Source: Streptomyces mashuensis (GTDB lineage: Bacteria > Actinomycetota > Actinomycetes > Streptomycetales > Streptomycetaceae). From it: a stretch of 64,000 nucleotides of DNA. Location of the stretch: contig NZ_BNBD01000003.1 in the NCBI RefSeq assembly GCF_014654785.1, forward strand, positions 1 to 64,000. The letters are read 5' to 3'. Position 1 is the stretch's first letter. Each line of letters begins with the position of its first letter. Positions 51,532-59,858 of the stretch are shown piece after piece. The position numbers and the translations under genes are program-made. The notes beneath the pieces were generated by a model. That model was not told the origin of the DNA. It did not search any database and saw only the letters and a list, made by a program, of their open reading frames with translations.

Positions 51532-53334
51532 GTGTCACACGACCCGGGAGCGCCCACGCGGCGCACGTTCCTGACCACCGCGGGCGGCCTCGGCAGCGGC
51601 CTCGCACTGACCCGCGCCACGGGGCCCGCGCACGCCGCGCCCCCCGGCCGCGCGGCCCGGCACGTCGCCGTCCTCGGCGGCGGCGTCTCCGGGCTCAGCG
51701 CCGCCCACGAACTCGCCGAACGCGGCTACCGCGTCACGGTGTACGAACGGAACGACGCGCTCGGCGGCAAGGCCCGCAGCATGGACGTCCCCGGCACCGC
51801 CACCGCCGGGCGCCGCCCCCTCCCCGGGGAGCACGGCTTCCGCTTCTTCCCCGGCTTCTACCGCAACCTCCCCGACACGCTGCGCCGCATCCCCGTGCCC
51901 GGCGGCCGGGGGACCGTGCACGGCAACCTCGTGAACGCCACCGAGGAGCTGACCGTGCGCGACGGCGGCCGCCCCGACCTGCGGCTGCCCTTCCGCACCG
52001 TGACCGCCCCACCGGACCTGAACGCCCTCCGTCCCGACGCGCTCCTGCAGACCCTGACCGGCACCCTCGACACGCTCCTGCACCTGCCGCCCACCGAGGC
52101 CGCTTACTTCGCCGGCCGCATGCTGGTCCACCTCACCAGCTGCGAACGCCGCCGCACCCGGCAGTGGGACCGCGTCCCGTGGTGGGACTTCATCGGGGCC
52201 GGCCGCATGTCCCGCGACTACCAGCACCTCCTCGGCACCGGCGCGACCCGCAACCTCGTCGCCACCCGGGCCGAGCAGGCCAGCACCCGGACCATCGCGC
52301 GCATCCTGGAGGCGTTCGTCCACAACGTCCTCGGCCGCGACAACGACGGCGAACCGGACCGCGTCCTCGACGCGCCCACCAGCGAGGCCTGGATCGGCCC
52401 CTGGGCGGAGCACCTCCGCTCCCTGGGCGTGACGTTCGTCCTCGGGGCGGAGGTCCGCGAGTTCCTCTACGACGACGGCCGGATCACCGGCGTCCGCCTG
52501 GCCGCGCCCGGCGCCGGCGGGCCCGCCCGTACGCGTACCGTCTCGGCCGACCACTACGTGTGCGCCATGCCCGTCGAACACGCCCGCGCCACCTGGGGGC
52601 CGGAGCTGCGCGCCGCCGACCCGCAGCTGGCCCGCTGCGACCGGCTGAGGACCGACTGGATGGTCGGCATCCAGTTCTACCTCCGCCGGCGCACGCCGAT
52701 CGTGCACGGGCACGTCAACCACGTGGACACGCCGTGGGCCCTCACGTCCATCAGCCAGGCCCAGTTCTGGCCCGGGCGCGACCTGCCCGCCCAGTACGGC
52801 GACGGCCGGGTCGCCGAGAGCCTCTCGGTGATCGTCTCCCAGTGGGACACGCCCGGCATCCTGTACGGCAGGCCGGCGCTCGCCTGCACCCGGCGGCAGG
52901 TGGCCGAGGAGACGTGGGCCCAGCTCAAGGCCGGCCTGAACGACACCGGGCGGCGCGTCCTGGACGACGCCGACCTCCACGGGTGGTTCATGGACCCCGC
53001 CGTCACCGGCCTCGGCGGCCCGGCGCCCGCCAACCGGGAACAGCTCCTCGTCCACCCGGTGGGCACTCTCTACGACCGCCCCACCAGCCGCACGGCCGTG
53101 CCCAACCTGTTCCTCGCCGGCGACTACGTGCTCACGGACATCGACCTCGCCACCATGGAGGGCGCGAACGAGTCGGCCCGCCGCGCCGTCAACGCCCTCC
53201 TCGACGCCGACGGCTCGCCCGCGCCCCGCTGCCGGGTGTGGCCCCTCTTCCGGCCGCCCGAGCTGGAGCCCCTCAAGGCCCAGGACGAGGCCCGGTTCCG
53301 GGCCGGCCTGCCGAACGTCTTCGACCTCGGATGA
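51532..53334 (+). CDS. Tat-exported FAD-dependent amine-oxidase/desaturase-like protein
   Basis: Encodes 600 residues. Start has a twin-arginine signal (TRRTFLTTAGG, hydrophobic to ALTRATGPAHAA). Then dinucleotide-binding VAVLGGGVSGLSAAHELAERG, EHGFRFFPGFYRNLPDTL, and C-terminal FAD motif NLFLAGDYVLTDIDLATMEGANESARRA. Belongs to the phytoene-dehydrogenase/hydroxysqualene-dehydroxylase-like flavoprotein group. GTG 51532 has no strong ribosome site. Convergent with the isonitrile synthase gene, 36 bp apart. Confidence 0.85.
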   Translation: MSHDPGAPTRRTFLTTAGGLGSGLALTRATGPAHAAPPGRAARHVAVLGGGVSGLSAAHELAERGYRVTVYERNDALGGKARSMDVPGTATAGRRPLPGEHGFRFFPGFYRNLPDTLRRIPVPGGRGTVHGNLVNATEELTVRDGGRPDLRLPFRTVTAPPDLNALRPDALLQTLTGTLDTLLHLPPTEAAYFAGRMLVHLTSCERRRTRQWDRVPWWDFIGAGRMSRDYQHLLGTGATRNLVATRAEQASTRTIARILEAFVHNVLGRDNDGEPDRVLDAPTSEAWIGPWAEHLRSLGVTFVLGAEVREFLYDDGRITGVRLAAPGAGGPARTRTVSADHYVCAMPVEHARATWGPELRAADPQLARCDRLRTDWMVGIQFYLRRRTPIVHGHVNHVDTPWALTSISQAQFWPGRDLPAQYGDGRVAESLSVIVSQWDTPGILYGRPALACTRRQVAEETWAQLKAGLNDTGRRVLDDADLHGWFMDPAVTGLGGPAPANREQLLVHPVGTLYDRPTSRTAVPNLFLAGDYVLTDIDLATMEGANESARRAVNALLDADGSPAPRCRVWPLFRPPELEPLKAQDEARFRAGLPNVFDLG

Positions 53335-53371
53335 CAGCGGGACGACAGCGGGACGGCAGCGGGACGACAGC
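53333..53371. repeat. 11-bp tandem repeat filling a convergent gap
   Basis: GACAGCGGGAC occurs three times in tandem (the third with one change) plus a partial copy. The array starts inside the stop codon of the FAD gene and reaches the stop codon of the isonitrile synthase gene, filling the whole gap. Possibly slippage-derived. Confidence 0.7.
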
Positions 53372-54300
53372 TATGCGGCGAGGTAGTGGCTGGGGCGTCC
53401 GTCCTTGTGGACGAGGCGCCCCAGCCGTTCCGCGTCGGCGCGGCGCAGCAGGCGCGGGGCGGGCCCGGCGCCCAGCAGGACGGTGGTGTGCCAGGGCGTG
53501 GCCCAGGCGTCGTCGGCCTCCAGGAGGCGGATGCCGAACTTCGGTGCGCCCGCCGGCTGCGGGTGGATGGACAGGCGTACGGCGTCGGGGTGGTGCGCGG
53601 CGACGAGCGCGCCCCAGGCGCGGCTGCGGGCGATGACCTCGTAGGCGCGCTGCCGGCAGTGGCGCTGGAGCTGCGAGCGGGTGCCGTCGAACTCCGCCGT
53701 GTCCTCCACGAGGAAGCGGGTGATGCCGCGGTAGAGCCGGGCCGTCTCCTCGTCGGTGCGCACCTGCGCGCGCAGCTCCTCGGTGGTGGGGGCGTACGCC
53801 CGGGTGACCAGCTCGCGCTTGGTGTCGTAGGGCAGGTCGCCGTGGACGTGCCGCAGGTCGAAGGTGCTCAGGCGGGTGTGGCCGCCCCGCTCGACCATGG
53901 CGCGCAGTTCGTCGCCGTACGCGTCGATGTGGTCGTCCGGCACGCCGATGACGTCGCCGAAGATGTGGCCGTCGGAGCAGATGACGATGCGGGCGCCGGG
54001 CTCGTACGTCTCGGCGATGCGGGCGCAGAGCCCGTCGAGGAAGGCGAGGGAGAGCCGTTCGCCCTCGTCGGGGAGGTGGCCGAGGACCTTCTCGGGGTTC
54101 GGCGACTTGCAGGGGAAGCCCGGCAGGGTGAGCACGACGGGCGCACCGCGGTCGGTGAAGTGCCGTATCCGGCGCAGCTGCTCGGCGTGGGCGGCCGGAT
54201 CGGGCACGGCGGGGCCGGTGGTGCGGTGGTACGGCAGGAGCAGCTCGAGGATGCGGGCCTCGACGGTCGTGCTGGGGCTCTGGGTGAGGGTGTGCGGCAT
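53371..54300 (-). CDS. Isonitrile (isocyanide) synthase, DIT1/PvcA family
   Basis: Encodes 309 residues of the IsnA/PvcA/DIT1 type that turns an amino acid amine into an isonitrile using ribulose-5-phosphate as carbon donor. Marks: LPGFPCKSPNPEKVLG (59-74), PGARIVICSDGHIFGDVIGV (101-120), CRQRAYEVIARSRAWG (215-230), RLSIHPQ (242-248) and ATPWHTT (267-273). PvcA/IsnA proteins work on tyrosine or tryptophan; substrate here is unknown. No non-heme Fe/2-oxoglutarate partner (PvcB/IsnB) is nearby; instead a P450 gene precedes it, as in the yeast DIT1-DIT2 pair. ATG 54300; a GTG at 54318 would overlap the P450 stop. Confidence 0.9.
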   Translation of the reverse strand: MPHTLTQSPSTTVEARILELLLPYHRTTGPAVPDPAAHAEQLRRIRHFTDRGAPVVLTLPGFPCKSPNPEKVLGHLPDEGERLSLAFLDGLCARIAETYEPGARIVICSDGHIFGDVIGVPDDHIDAYGDELRAMVERGGHTRLSTFDLRHVHGDLPYDTKRELVTRAYAPTTEELRAQVRTDEETARLYRGITRFLVEDTAEFDGTRSQLQRHCRQRAYEVIARSRAWGALVAAHHPDAVRLSIHPQPAGAPKFGIRLLEADDAWATPWHTTVLLGAGPAPRLLRRADAERLGRLVHKDGRPSHYLAA

Positions 54301-54310
54301 GGGGTGGTCG

Positions 54311-55582
54311 TCATCCACGGGAGTGGGGGCAGCGGGCGGGGGCGGTGGTGGGGGCGGTCCGGGCGTCGTAGGCGACGGGCAGGCGGGAGGTGCCGCGGCC
54401 GAGCACGGCCGGGATCCAGGGCAGTTCGGCCTCGGGCACGGCCAGGCGCAGGCCGGGCAGCCGGCCAATCAGCGTGCCGAGGGCGACCTGGAGCTCCGTG
54501 CGGGCCAGGGAGGCGCCGGGGCAGAAGTGGATGCCGTGCCCGAAGCCGAGGTGCGGGCCCTGGTCGCGGTCGAGGTCGAGGGTGTCGGGGTCGGGGAACC
54601 GCTCGGGGTCGCGGTTGGCGGCGCACAGCGAGACGATCACGGAGTCGCCGGCCGGGACGCGGGTGCCGTGCAGGTCGGCGTCCTCGGCGAGGAACCGCCA
54701 GGTGGTGAGCTCGAAGGCGCTGTCGAGACGCATGAGTTCCTCCACGGCGCGCGGCCACAGGGCCGGCTCGGCGCGCAGCCGGCCGAGGGCCTCGGGGTGG
54801 CGCAGGAGGGAGACGAGGGCGGTGGTGATCTGGTTGGTGACGGGTTCCTGTCCGGCGACGAGCAGCTGGAAGACCATGGAGTCGAGCTCCTCGGCCGTCA
54901 GTTCGCCCGTGTCGCGCGCGGTGACGAGGCGGGACAGCAGGCCGTCGCCGGGGTGCGCGCGCCGGTCGGCGACGACCTCGGCGATGTAGTCCTGGAGTTC
55001 GCGCAGCAGCGCCTCGTAGGCGGGGCGCCCGGGGTCGGTGGGGCCGACGGGGGCCACCACCTTGCCCCAGTCGCGCCGGAAGCGGGCGGCGAGGTGCGGC
55101 GGCAGGCCGATGACCTCGGCGAGCACCTGGAAGGGGAAGCGGGCGGCGAAGCCCTCGACGAGGTCGGCCCCGGCCGGCCCGGCCGGCAGCGCGTCGACGA
55201 GGGCGTCGGCCAGCTCCTGGAAGCGCGGCCGCAGCGCGGCGACGCGGCGCGGCGCGAACGCGTCGGTGACGAGCCGGCGCATGGCCGTGTGCTTCGGCGG
55301 GTCCTGGTGCAGCAGGTGCACCTGGAGCTGGGAGTGCTGGGGCTCCGGCATGATCGAGGCGCGGGCGCGCCAGCGGTCGTTGCCCCGCGCGTGGTTCTTG
55401 CCGAGCCGCGGGTCGGCGAGGGTGGCCTGCGCGGCGGCGTGCCCCGTCACCAGCCAGGCGGTGACGCCGCTGGGGAAGAGCACCCGGTGCACGGGCCCGG
55501 CCTCGCGCAGGCGCGCGTAGAGGGGGTACGGGTCGCGCTTGTACTCGGGGCCGTAGAGGGGTACGGGGTCGGGCAGCTGCAC
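54311..55582 (-). CDS. Cytochrome P450 paired with the isonitrile synthase
   Basis: Encodes 423 residues of a canonical bacterial P450: I-helix LLVAGQEPVTNQI with acid and Thr, K-helix AVEELMR, and heme loop FGHGIHFCPGASLAR. C-terminal end is basic. Likely tailors the isonitrile product. GTG 55582 is set by AGGAG 7 bases before; GTG 55597 also in frame. Transcribed with the isonitrile synthase (10-bp gap), divergent from the copper genes with a 233-bp shared promoter region that holds a CCCCGGG/CCCGGGG inverted repeat (55722-55737). Confidence 0.92.
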   Translation of the reverse strand: MQLPDPVPLYGPEYKRDPYPLYARLREAGPVHRVLFPSGVTAWLVTGHAAAQATLADPRLGKNHARGNDRWRARASIMPEPQHSQLQVHLLHQDPPKHTAMRRLVTDAFAPRRVAALRPRFQELADALVDALPAGPAGADLVEGFAARFPFQVLAEVIGLPPHLAARFRRDWGKVVAPVGPTDPGRPAYEALLRELQDYIAEVVADRRAHPGDGLLSRLVTARDTGELTAEELDSMVFQLLVAGQEPVTNQITTALVSLLRHPEALGRLRAEPALWPRAVEELMRLDSAFELTTWRFLAEDADLHGTRVPAGDSVIVSLCAANRDPERFPDPDTLDLDRDQGPHLGFGHGIHFCPGASLARTELQVALGTLIGRLPGLRLAVPEAELPWIPAVLGRGTSRLPVAYDARTAPTTAPARCPHSRG

Positions 55583-55815
55583 GAAGGGGCTCCTCACGGG
55601 TGTCGTGGACCCCTGAGAAGTCGTACGGCGGCAAGGCCGGGTTCCCGGCTCTTCCGGAAAGCGGGGCGGTGGGACCGGGTGGTGAAGGAGCCCGTATCGC
55701 CAGGTAGTCGGGCGCGGCGGGCCCCGGGTTCCCGGGGACGGAAGGGATAATCCTCACGCGCCGGGAAGCGGGTGAACCGCCCGGCCGCGCGGCCGGGGCG
55801 TGTCACGATGCGGCG

Positions 55816-56037
55816 ATGAGCGAAGCGGCGAAGACCCCTCCCCCCGCTCCCCCCGCCTACACGGTCCTGATCGGCTTCGTGCTGCTGCTCGCCGCGCTGT
55901 TCGGTGCGGCGTACGCGGCCGGTGCGGCGGCCGGGCCCGTGGCGCCGGGCCTGCACCGCACGGACGGCGGCACGAGCAGCCCGGACGGGACAGGCGGAAC
56001 GGGCGGCACGGGCGGCATGGGCGGGATGAGGCACTGA
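55816..56037 (+). CDS. Small membrane protein with Gly/Met-rich tail
   Basis: Encodes 73 residues: polar proline-rich start, one helix (YTVLIGFVLLLAALFGAAYAAG), then a repetitive Gly/Thr tail with GGMGGMRH at the end. The Met and His there could bind copper. Stop overlaps the copA start (TGATG). First gene of a copper operon. No family recognised. Confidence 0.7.
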   Translation: MSEAAKTPPPAPPAYTVLIGFVLLLAALFGAAYAAGAAAGPVAPGLHRTDGGTSSPDGTGGTGGTGGMGGMRH

Positions 56038-58328
56038 TGAGTACGACGACGCAGCAGCCGCAGCCCGCACTGACGACCACCGAACTGATCGTCGGCGGCA
56101 TGACGTGCGCGGCCTGTGTGGCCCGCATCGAGAAGAAACTGGGCCGCCTGGACGGGGTGAGCGCGACCGTCAACCTGGCCACCGGCCGGGCCCGCGTCAC
56201 GCATCCCGCGACGGTCGGCACGGCCGAGCTGGTGGCCGTGATCGAGGGCGCGGGCTTCACCGCGGCCCTGCCGGAGCCCGCCGCCGCGGACCGGCAGGAG
56301 GAGGCCGCGGACGCGGCGTCGCGGTCGGCCCTCGGGCGGCTGCTGGTGGTGGCGGTGCTGTCGGTACCGGTGCTGGTGCTGTCCATGGTGCCGGCCCTCC
56401 AGTTCCGCAACTGGCAGTGGCTGTGCTTCGTGCTGGCCTCGCCGGTGGCGGCGTGGGGCGCGTGGCCGTTCCACCGCAAGGCGCTGGCCGGCCTGCGGCA
56501 CGGCGGCGCGACGATGGACACCCTCGTCTCCCTCGGCGTCCTCGCCTCGTACGGGTGGTCGGCGTACGCGCTGTTCCTCGGCGGGGCGGGCGACCCGGAC
56601 ATGAGGATGCCGTTCACGCTCGTGCCGTCGGCGACGGCGGGCGTCGCGGACGTGTACCTGGAGGCCGTCGTCGGCGTGCCCCTGTTCGTGCTGGCCGGGC
56701 GGCTGCTGGAGTCCCGCGCCCGGCACGGCACGGGCTCGGCGCTGCGCGCCCTGGCGTCGCTGGCGGCGAAGGACGTGTGCGTCCGGGACGACGACGGCAC
56801 GGAACGCCGCGTACCGATCGGTGCGTTGAAGGTCGGCGACCGCTTCGTCGTCCGGCCGGGCGAGCGGGTCGCCACCGACGGCGTCGTGGTCTCGGGCAGC
56901 TCGGCGCTGGACCTGTCGCTGGTGACGGGCGAGAGCGCGCCCGTGGAGGCCGGGCCGGGCGCGACGGTGGTCGGCGGCGCGGTCAACTCCGGCGGCGTCC
57001 TGGTCGTACGGGCCGAGGCGGTCGGCGAGGACACGGCGCTGGCCCGGATCGCCCGGCTGGTCGAGGACGCGCAGGCGGGCAAGGCCCGGTTGCAGCGCGT
57101 CGCGGACACGGTGGCGGGCGTCTTCGTGCCCGCGGTGCTGGCGGTGGCGGTCACGGTCCTGGGCTTCTGGCTGGGCGCCGGCGCCTCGCCCCAGGCGGCG
57201 GTCACCGCGGCGGTGGCGGTCCTCGTGGTGGCGTGCCCCTGCGCACTGGGCCTGGCCACCCCCACGGCCCTGATCGCGGCCACGGGCCGCGGCGCGGGCC
57301 TCGGCATCCTGGTCAGCGGCCCCCGCGCCCTGGAGGGCCTGCGCCGCGTGGACACGGTGGTGCTGGACAAGACGGGCACGCTGACGACGGGCACCCTGAC
57401 GGTGACCGGCGTGACGACGGCCCCGGACAGCCCCTACGAGGCGGAGGAGGCCCTGCGCCTGGCGGGCGCGGCCGAGTCCGGCTCGGAACACCCGGTGGGC
57501 CGCGCCCTCCACGCCCACGCGCTGCGCACGTCCGGCCCGCTGCCGGAGGCGGAGGACTTCACGGCGACGACGGGCGTGGGCGTCCGCGCCCGGGTCGACG
57601 GCCACGAGGTGGAGCTGGGCCGCCCGGCGGCGGACGAAACCGCCCTGCCCTCCGCGCTCCCCTCTGCCCTCGTCGACGCCCTCGCCCGGGCCGATGCCGC
57701 CGGTCACACCCCCGTCCTCCTCCGCGTCGACGGCCGTCCCTGCGCCGTCATCGCCCTCGGCGACACCCTCCGCACCGGCAGCTACCGCGCCGTCCACCAC
57801 CTCAAGCGCCTCGGGCTGCGGCCCGTGCTCGCCACCGGTGACACCGACGCGGCCGCCCGGCACGTCGCCCGTGAGCTCGGCATCGCCGACGCCGACGTCC
57901 ATCCCCGTTCGACGCCCGAGGACAAGGCCGCCCTGGTCCGCTCGCTCCGCGAGCGCGGTCACCGGGTCGCCGTCATCGGCGACGGCGTGAACGACACCGC
58001 CGCCCTCGCCGGTGCCGACCTCGGCATCGCCATGGGCGGCGGTACCGATGCGGCCATCGGCGCCGCCGACGTCACGCTCGTCCGCGAGGACATGGGCACC
58101 CTGGCCGACGCCGTGCGCCTGGCCCGCCGTACCACCGCGACCGTACGGGCCAATCTGGCCTGGGCCTTCGGCTACAACCTGGTCACCGTGCCGCTCGCGG
58201 CCGTCGGGCTGCTCAGCCCCATGGTCGCGGCGGCCGCAATGTCGGCCAGTTCGCTGCTCGTCGTCGGCAACAGCCTGCGGCTGCGCACCTGGCAGCCCCG
58301 CCGCGCCCCCCGAGGAGGCACCCGATGA
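56037..58328 (+). CDS. CopA-type copper-translocating P-type ATPase
   Basis: Encodes 763 residues: N-terminal heavy-metal domain (GGMTCAACVARIEKKLG, Cys24 and Cys27), eight predicted helices, the CPC motif VVACPCALGLATP (about 398-410), phosphorylation site D444 in LDKTGTLTTGT, SEHPVG, and the hinge GDGVNDTAALAGADLGIAMGGGTDAAIGAAD. P1B-1 ATPases export Cu(I). One HMA domain only. Coupled to genes on both sides by overlap. Confidence 0.95.
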   Translation: MSTTTQQPQPALTTTELIVGGMTCAACVARIEKKLGRLDGVSATVNLATGRARVTHPATVGTAELVAVIEGAGFTAALPEPAAADRQEEAADAASRSALGRLLVVAVLSVPVLVLSMVPALQFRNWQWLCFVLASPVAAWGAWPFHRKALAGLRHGGATMDTLVSLGVLASYGWSAYALFLGGAGDPDMRMPFTLVPSATAGVADVYLEAVVGVPLFVLAGRLLESRARHGTGSALRALASLAAKDVCVRDDDGTERRVPIGALKVGDRFVVRPGERVATDGVVVSGSSALDLSLVTGESAPVEAGPGATVVGGAVNSGGVLVVRAEAVGEDTALARIARLVEDAQAGKARLQRVADTVAGVFVPAVLAVAVTVLGFWLGAGASPQAAVTAAVAVLVVACPCALGLATPTALIAATGRGAGLGILVSGPRALEGLRRVDTVVLDKTGTLTTGTLTVTGVTTAPDSPYEAEEALRLAGAAESGSEHPVGRALHAHALRTSGPLPEAEDFTATTGVGVRARVDGHEVELGRPAADETALPSALPSALVDALARADAAGHTPVLLRVDGRPCAVIALGDTLRTGSYRAVHHLKRLGLRPVLATGDTDAAARHVARELGIADADVHPRSTPEDKAALVRSLRERGHRVAVIGDGVNDTAALAGADLGIAMGGGTDAAIGAADVTLVREDMGTLADAVRLARRTTATVRANLAWAFGYNLVTVPLAAVGLLSPMVAAAAMSASSLLVVGNSLRLRTWQPRRAPRGGTR

Positions 58329-58801
58329 CCCCCGTCGCATCCGCGCTCCGCGCCGCTCTCGTCCCGGTCACCGCCGGCGCCGTCGCCCTCGCCGGCCTCA
58401 CCGCCTGGACGGCCTCCGGCGCCGCCGGCCGCCCCGCGCACGTACGCGTGGACAACGGCCGCATGCTGCTCCCGTTCGGCGTGGACGACACCGCGGCGAC
58501 GTTCCGGCTGCGCAACGACGGCGACGCCGACGACGAGCTCCTCGGCGTGGACGTGCCGTCCGCCGGCGGCGCCATGCTCAGCCGCACCGTCGTGGCCAAC
58601 GGCGCCGGCTCGATGCGCATGGTGCACTCCGCGACCGTACCGGCGCACGGCACGCTGGAGATGTCGCCGCACGGCCTGGACGTGATGGTGTACCGGCCGC
58701 CGGACGTCCGCGTCGGCGACCGCGTCCCCGTCGTCCTGCGCTTCCGCGAGAGCGGCACGGTGCGCGTCGAGGCGGTCGTGGTGCGGCCGGGCACACGCTG
58801 A
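58325..58801 (+). CDS. PCuAC-like periplasmic copper chaperone
   Basis: Encodes 158 residues: signal/anchor (VPVTAGAVALAGLTAWTASG), then a cupredoxin-like DUF461/PCuAC fold: FRLRNDGDADDELLGVDVP, MLSRTVVANGAGSMRMVHSATVPAHGTLEMSPHGLDVMV. Standard PCuAC has HxM near the end (PGGxHxM), while here His is replaced (PHGLDVM); some Met/His ligands remain. ATG overlaps the ATPase stop. Probably hands copper to membrane proteins or oxidases. Confidence 0.85.
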   Translation: MTPVASALRAALVPVTAGAVALAGLTAWTASGAAGRPAHVRVDNGRMLLPFGVDDTAATFRLRNDGDADDELLGVDVPSAGGAMLSRTVVANGAGSMRMVHSATVPAHGTLEMSPHGLDVMVYRPPDVRVGDRVPVVLRFRESGTVRVEAVVVRPGTR

Positions 58802-58816
58802 ACCCGTACCGGAACG

Positions 58817-58857
58817 GCCGAGGGGCCACGGCGGACGTACCGCCGTGGCCCCTCGGC
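58817..58857. terminator. Bidirectional terminator, 18-bp perfect stem
   Basis: Perfect 18-bp inverted repeat with ACGTA loop between the copper operon and the convergent ECF sigma gene. Confidence 0.85.
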
Positions 58858-58867
58858 ACACGCGTCG

Positions 58868-59446
58868 CTAGCCGGCCAGCGCCGGCACCCGCGCCGCCGC
58901 CCGTTCCGCGATCTCCAGCTGCCCGATCAGGGCCTCGCGCGCCCGCGCCACGCGCGACCGCACCGTCCCCACCGGGCAGCCCGCGACGACGGCGGCCTCC
59001 GCGTACGGCAGCCCCAGCATCTGGGTCAGCACGAACGCCTCACGGCGCTCGCACGGCAACCGGTCCAGCAGCTGCGAGAGCGCCACGCCCTCGTCGAAGC
59101 CCGGCACCTCGGCCGGCTGGGCCCGTTCGGCCGCCGACTGCCAGTCGTCGGTGTCGGACAGGCGCGGCCGCGCCGCCTGGAAGCGCAGCCGGTCCACGAC
59201 CGTGCGGCGCGCGATGGCCAGCAGCCAGGTCCGGGCCGAGGAGCGGCCCTCGAAGCGCGGCAGCGAGCGCAGCGCGCGCAGGTACGTCTCCTGCACGAGG
59301 TCGTCGGCGCCCTGCGGGTCGCCGCTCAGCCGTGCCACGTACCGCCGCACGTCGTTCTGCGTGGCGCGGATGAATCGTTCCACCGCGTCCGCGTCACCGG
59401 TCCGGGCGGCCAGCGCCCAGGCGGTCACCGCCTCGTCGTCACGCAC
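58868..59446 (-). CDS. ECF-type RNA polymerase sigma factor
   Basis: Encodes about 192 residues. Region 2: AVERFIRATQNDVRRYVARLSGDPQGADDLVQETYLRALRSLPRFEGRSSARTWLLAIARRTVVDRLR. Region 4: LLDRLPCERREAFVLTQMLGLPYAEAAVVAGCPVGTVRSRVARARE. No extra domains. GTG 59446 set by family N-terminus. Divergent from a mini zinc-finger gene with only 61 bp between. Convergent with the copper operon, so it may respond to copper (inference). Confidence 0.9.
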   Translation of the reverse strand: MRDDEAVTAWALAARTGDADAVERFIRATQNDVRRYVARLSGDPQGADDLVQETYLRALRSLPRFEGRSSARTWLLAIARRTVVDRLRFQAARPRLSDTDDWQSAAERAQPAEVPGFDEGVALSQLLDRLPCERREAFVLTQMLGLPYAEAAVVAGCPVGTVRSRVARAREALIGQLEIAERAAARVPALAG

Positions 59447-59507
59447 GGCGGCCCCCTCGGCGGGGGGCGGTGTGCCGGGCCGGCCCGGCGCCGGGGACGA
59501 TGGCGGG

Positions 59508-59684
59508 GTGGAGTGCAGTGACGTCCGTACCGCCGTGTCCGCCCGCCTGGACGGCGAGGAGCTGCCGCCCGGGGTGCCCGGCGCGGTGCTCGTCGCGCAC
59601 CTCGCGGGCTGCGGCGGCTGCCGCGACTGGCAGGAACGGGCGCGCCGGCTCAAGGCGCTGGCCGCGGTGCTGGACCTCGGCTGA
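59508..59684 (+). CDS. Mini zinc-finger anti-sigma-like protein (zf-HC2)
   Basis: Encodes 58 residues: MECSDVRTAVSARLDGEE-like start (GTG) and VAHLAGCGGCRDWQERARRLKAL give the His-x3-Cys-x2-Cys zinc anti-sigma (ZAS) pattern. No membrane segment and no C-terminal domain. Such short ZAS proteins can hold ECF sigma factors inactive; the partner is probably the divergent sigma gene. Confidence 0.7.
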   Translation: MECSDVRTAVSARLDGEELPPGVPGAVLVAHLAGCGGCRDWQERARRLKALAAVLDLG

Positions 59685-59858
59685 GCACGGGGGTGTGAGG
59701 GCAGGGGTCATCGCCCTGGGTCCTTCCTGAAGTCCGGGACCCGCCGCGCCGCGGTGGCGGCCCGGCGTCCCGGTGACGTGTTCCGGCCTGGGTCGGTCGC
59801 CTCGGGCGGACACGTGCGCGGAAGACCCGGCGGAGGACCCGTGGGCGTGCCGGACGTG

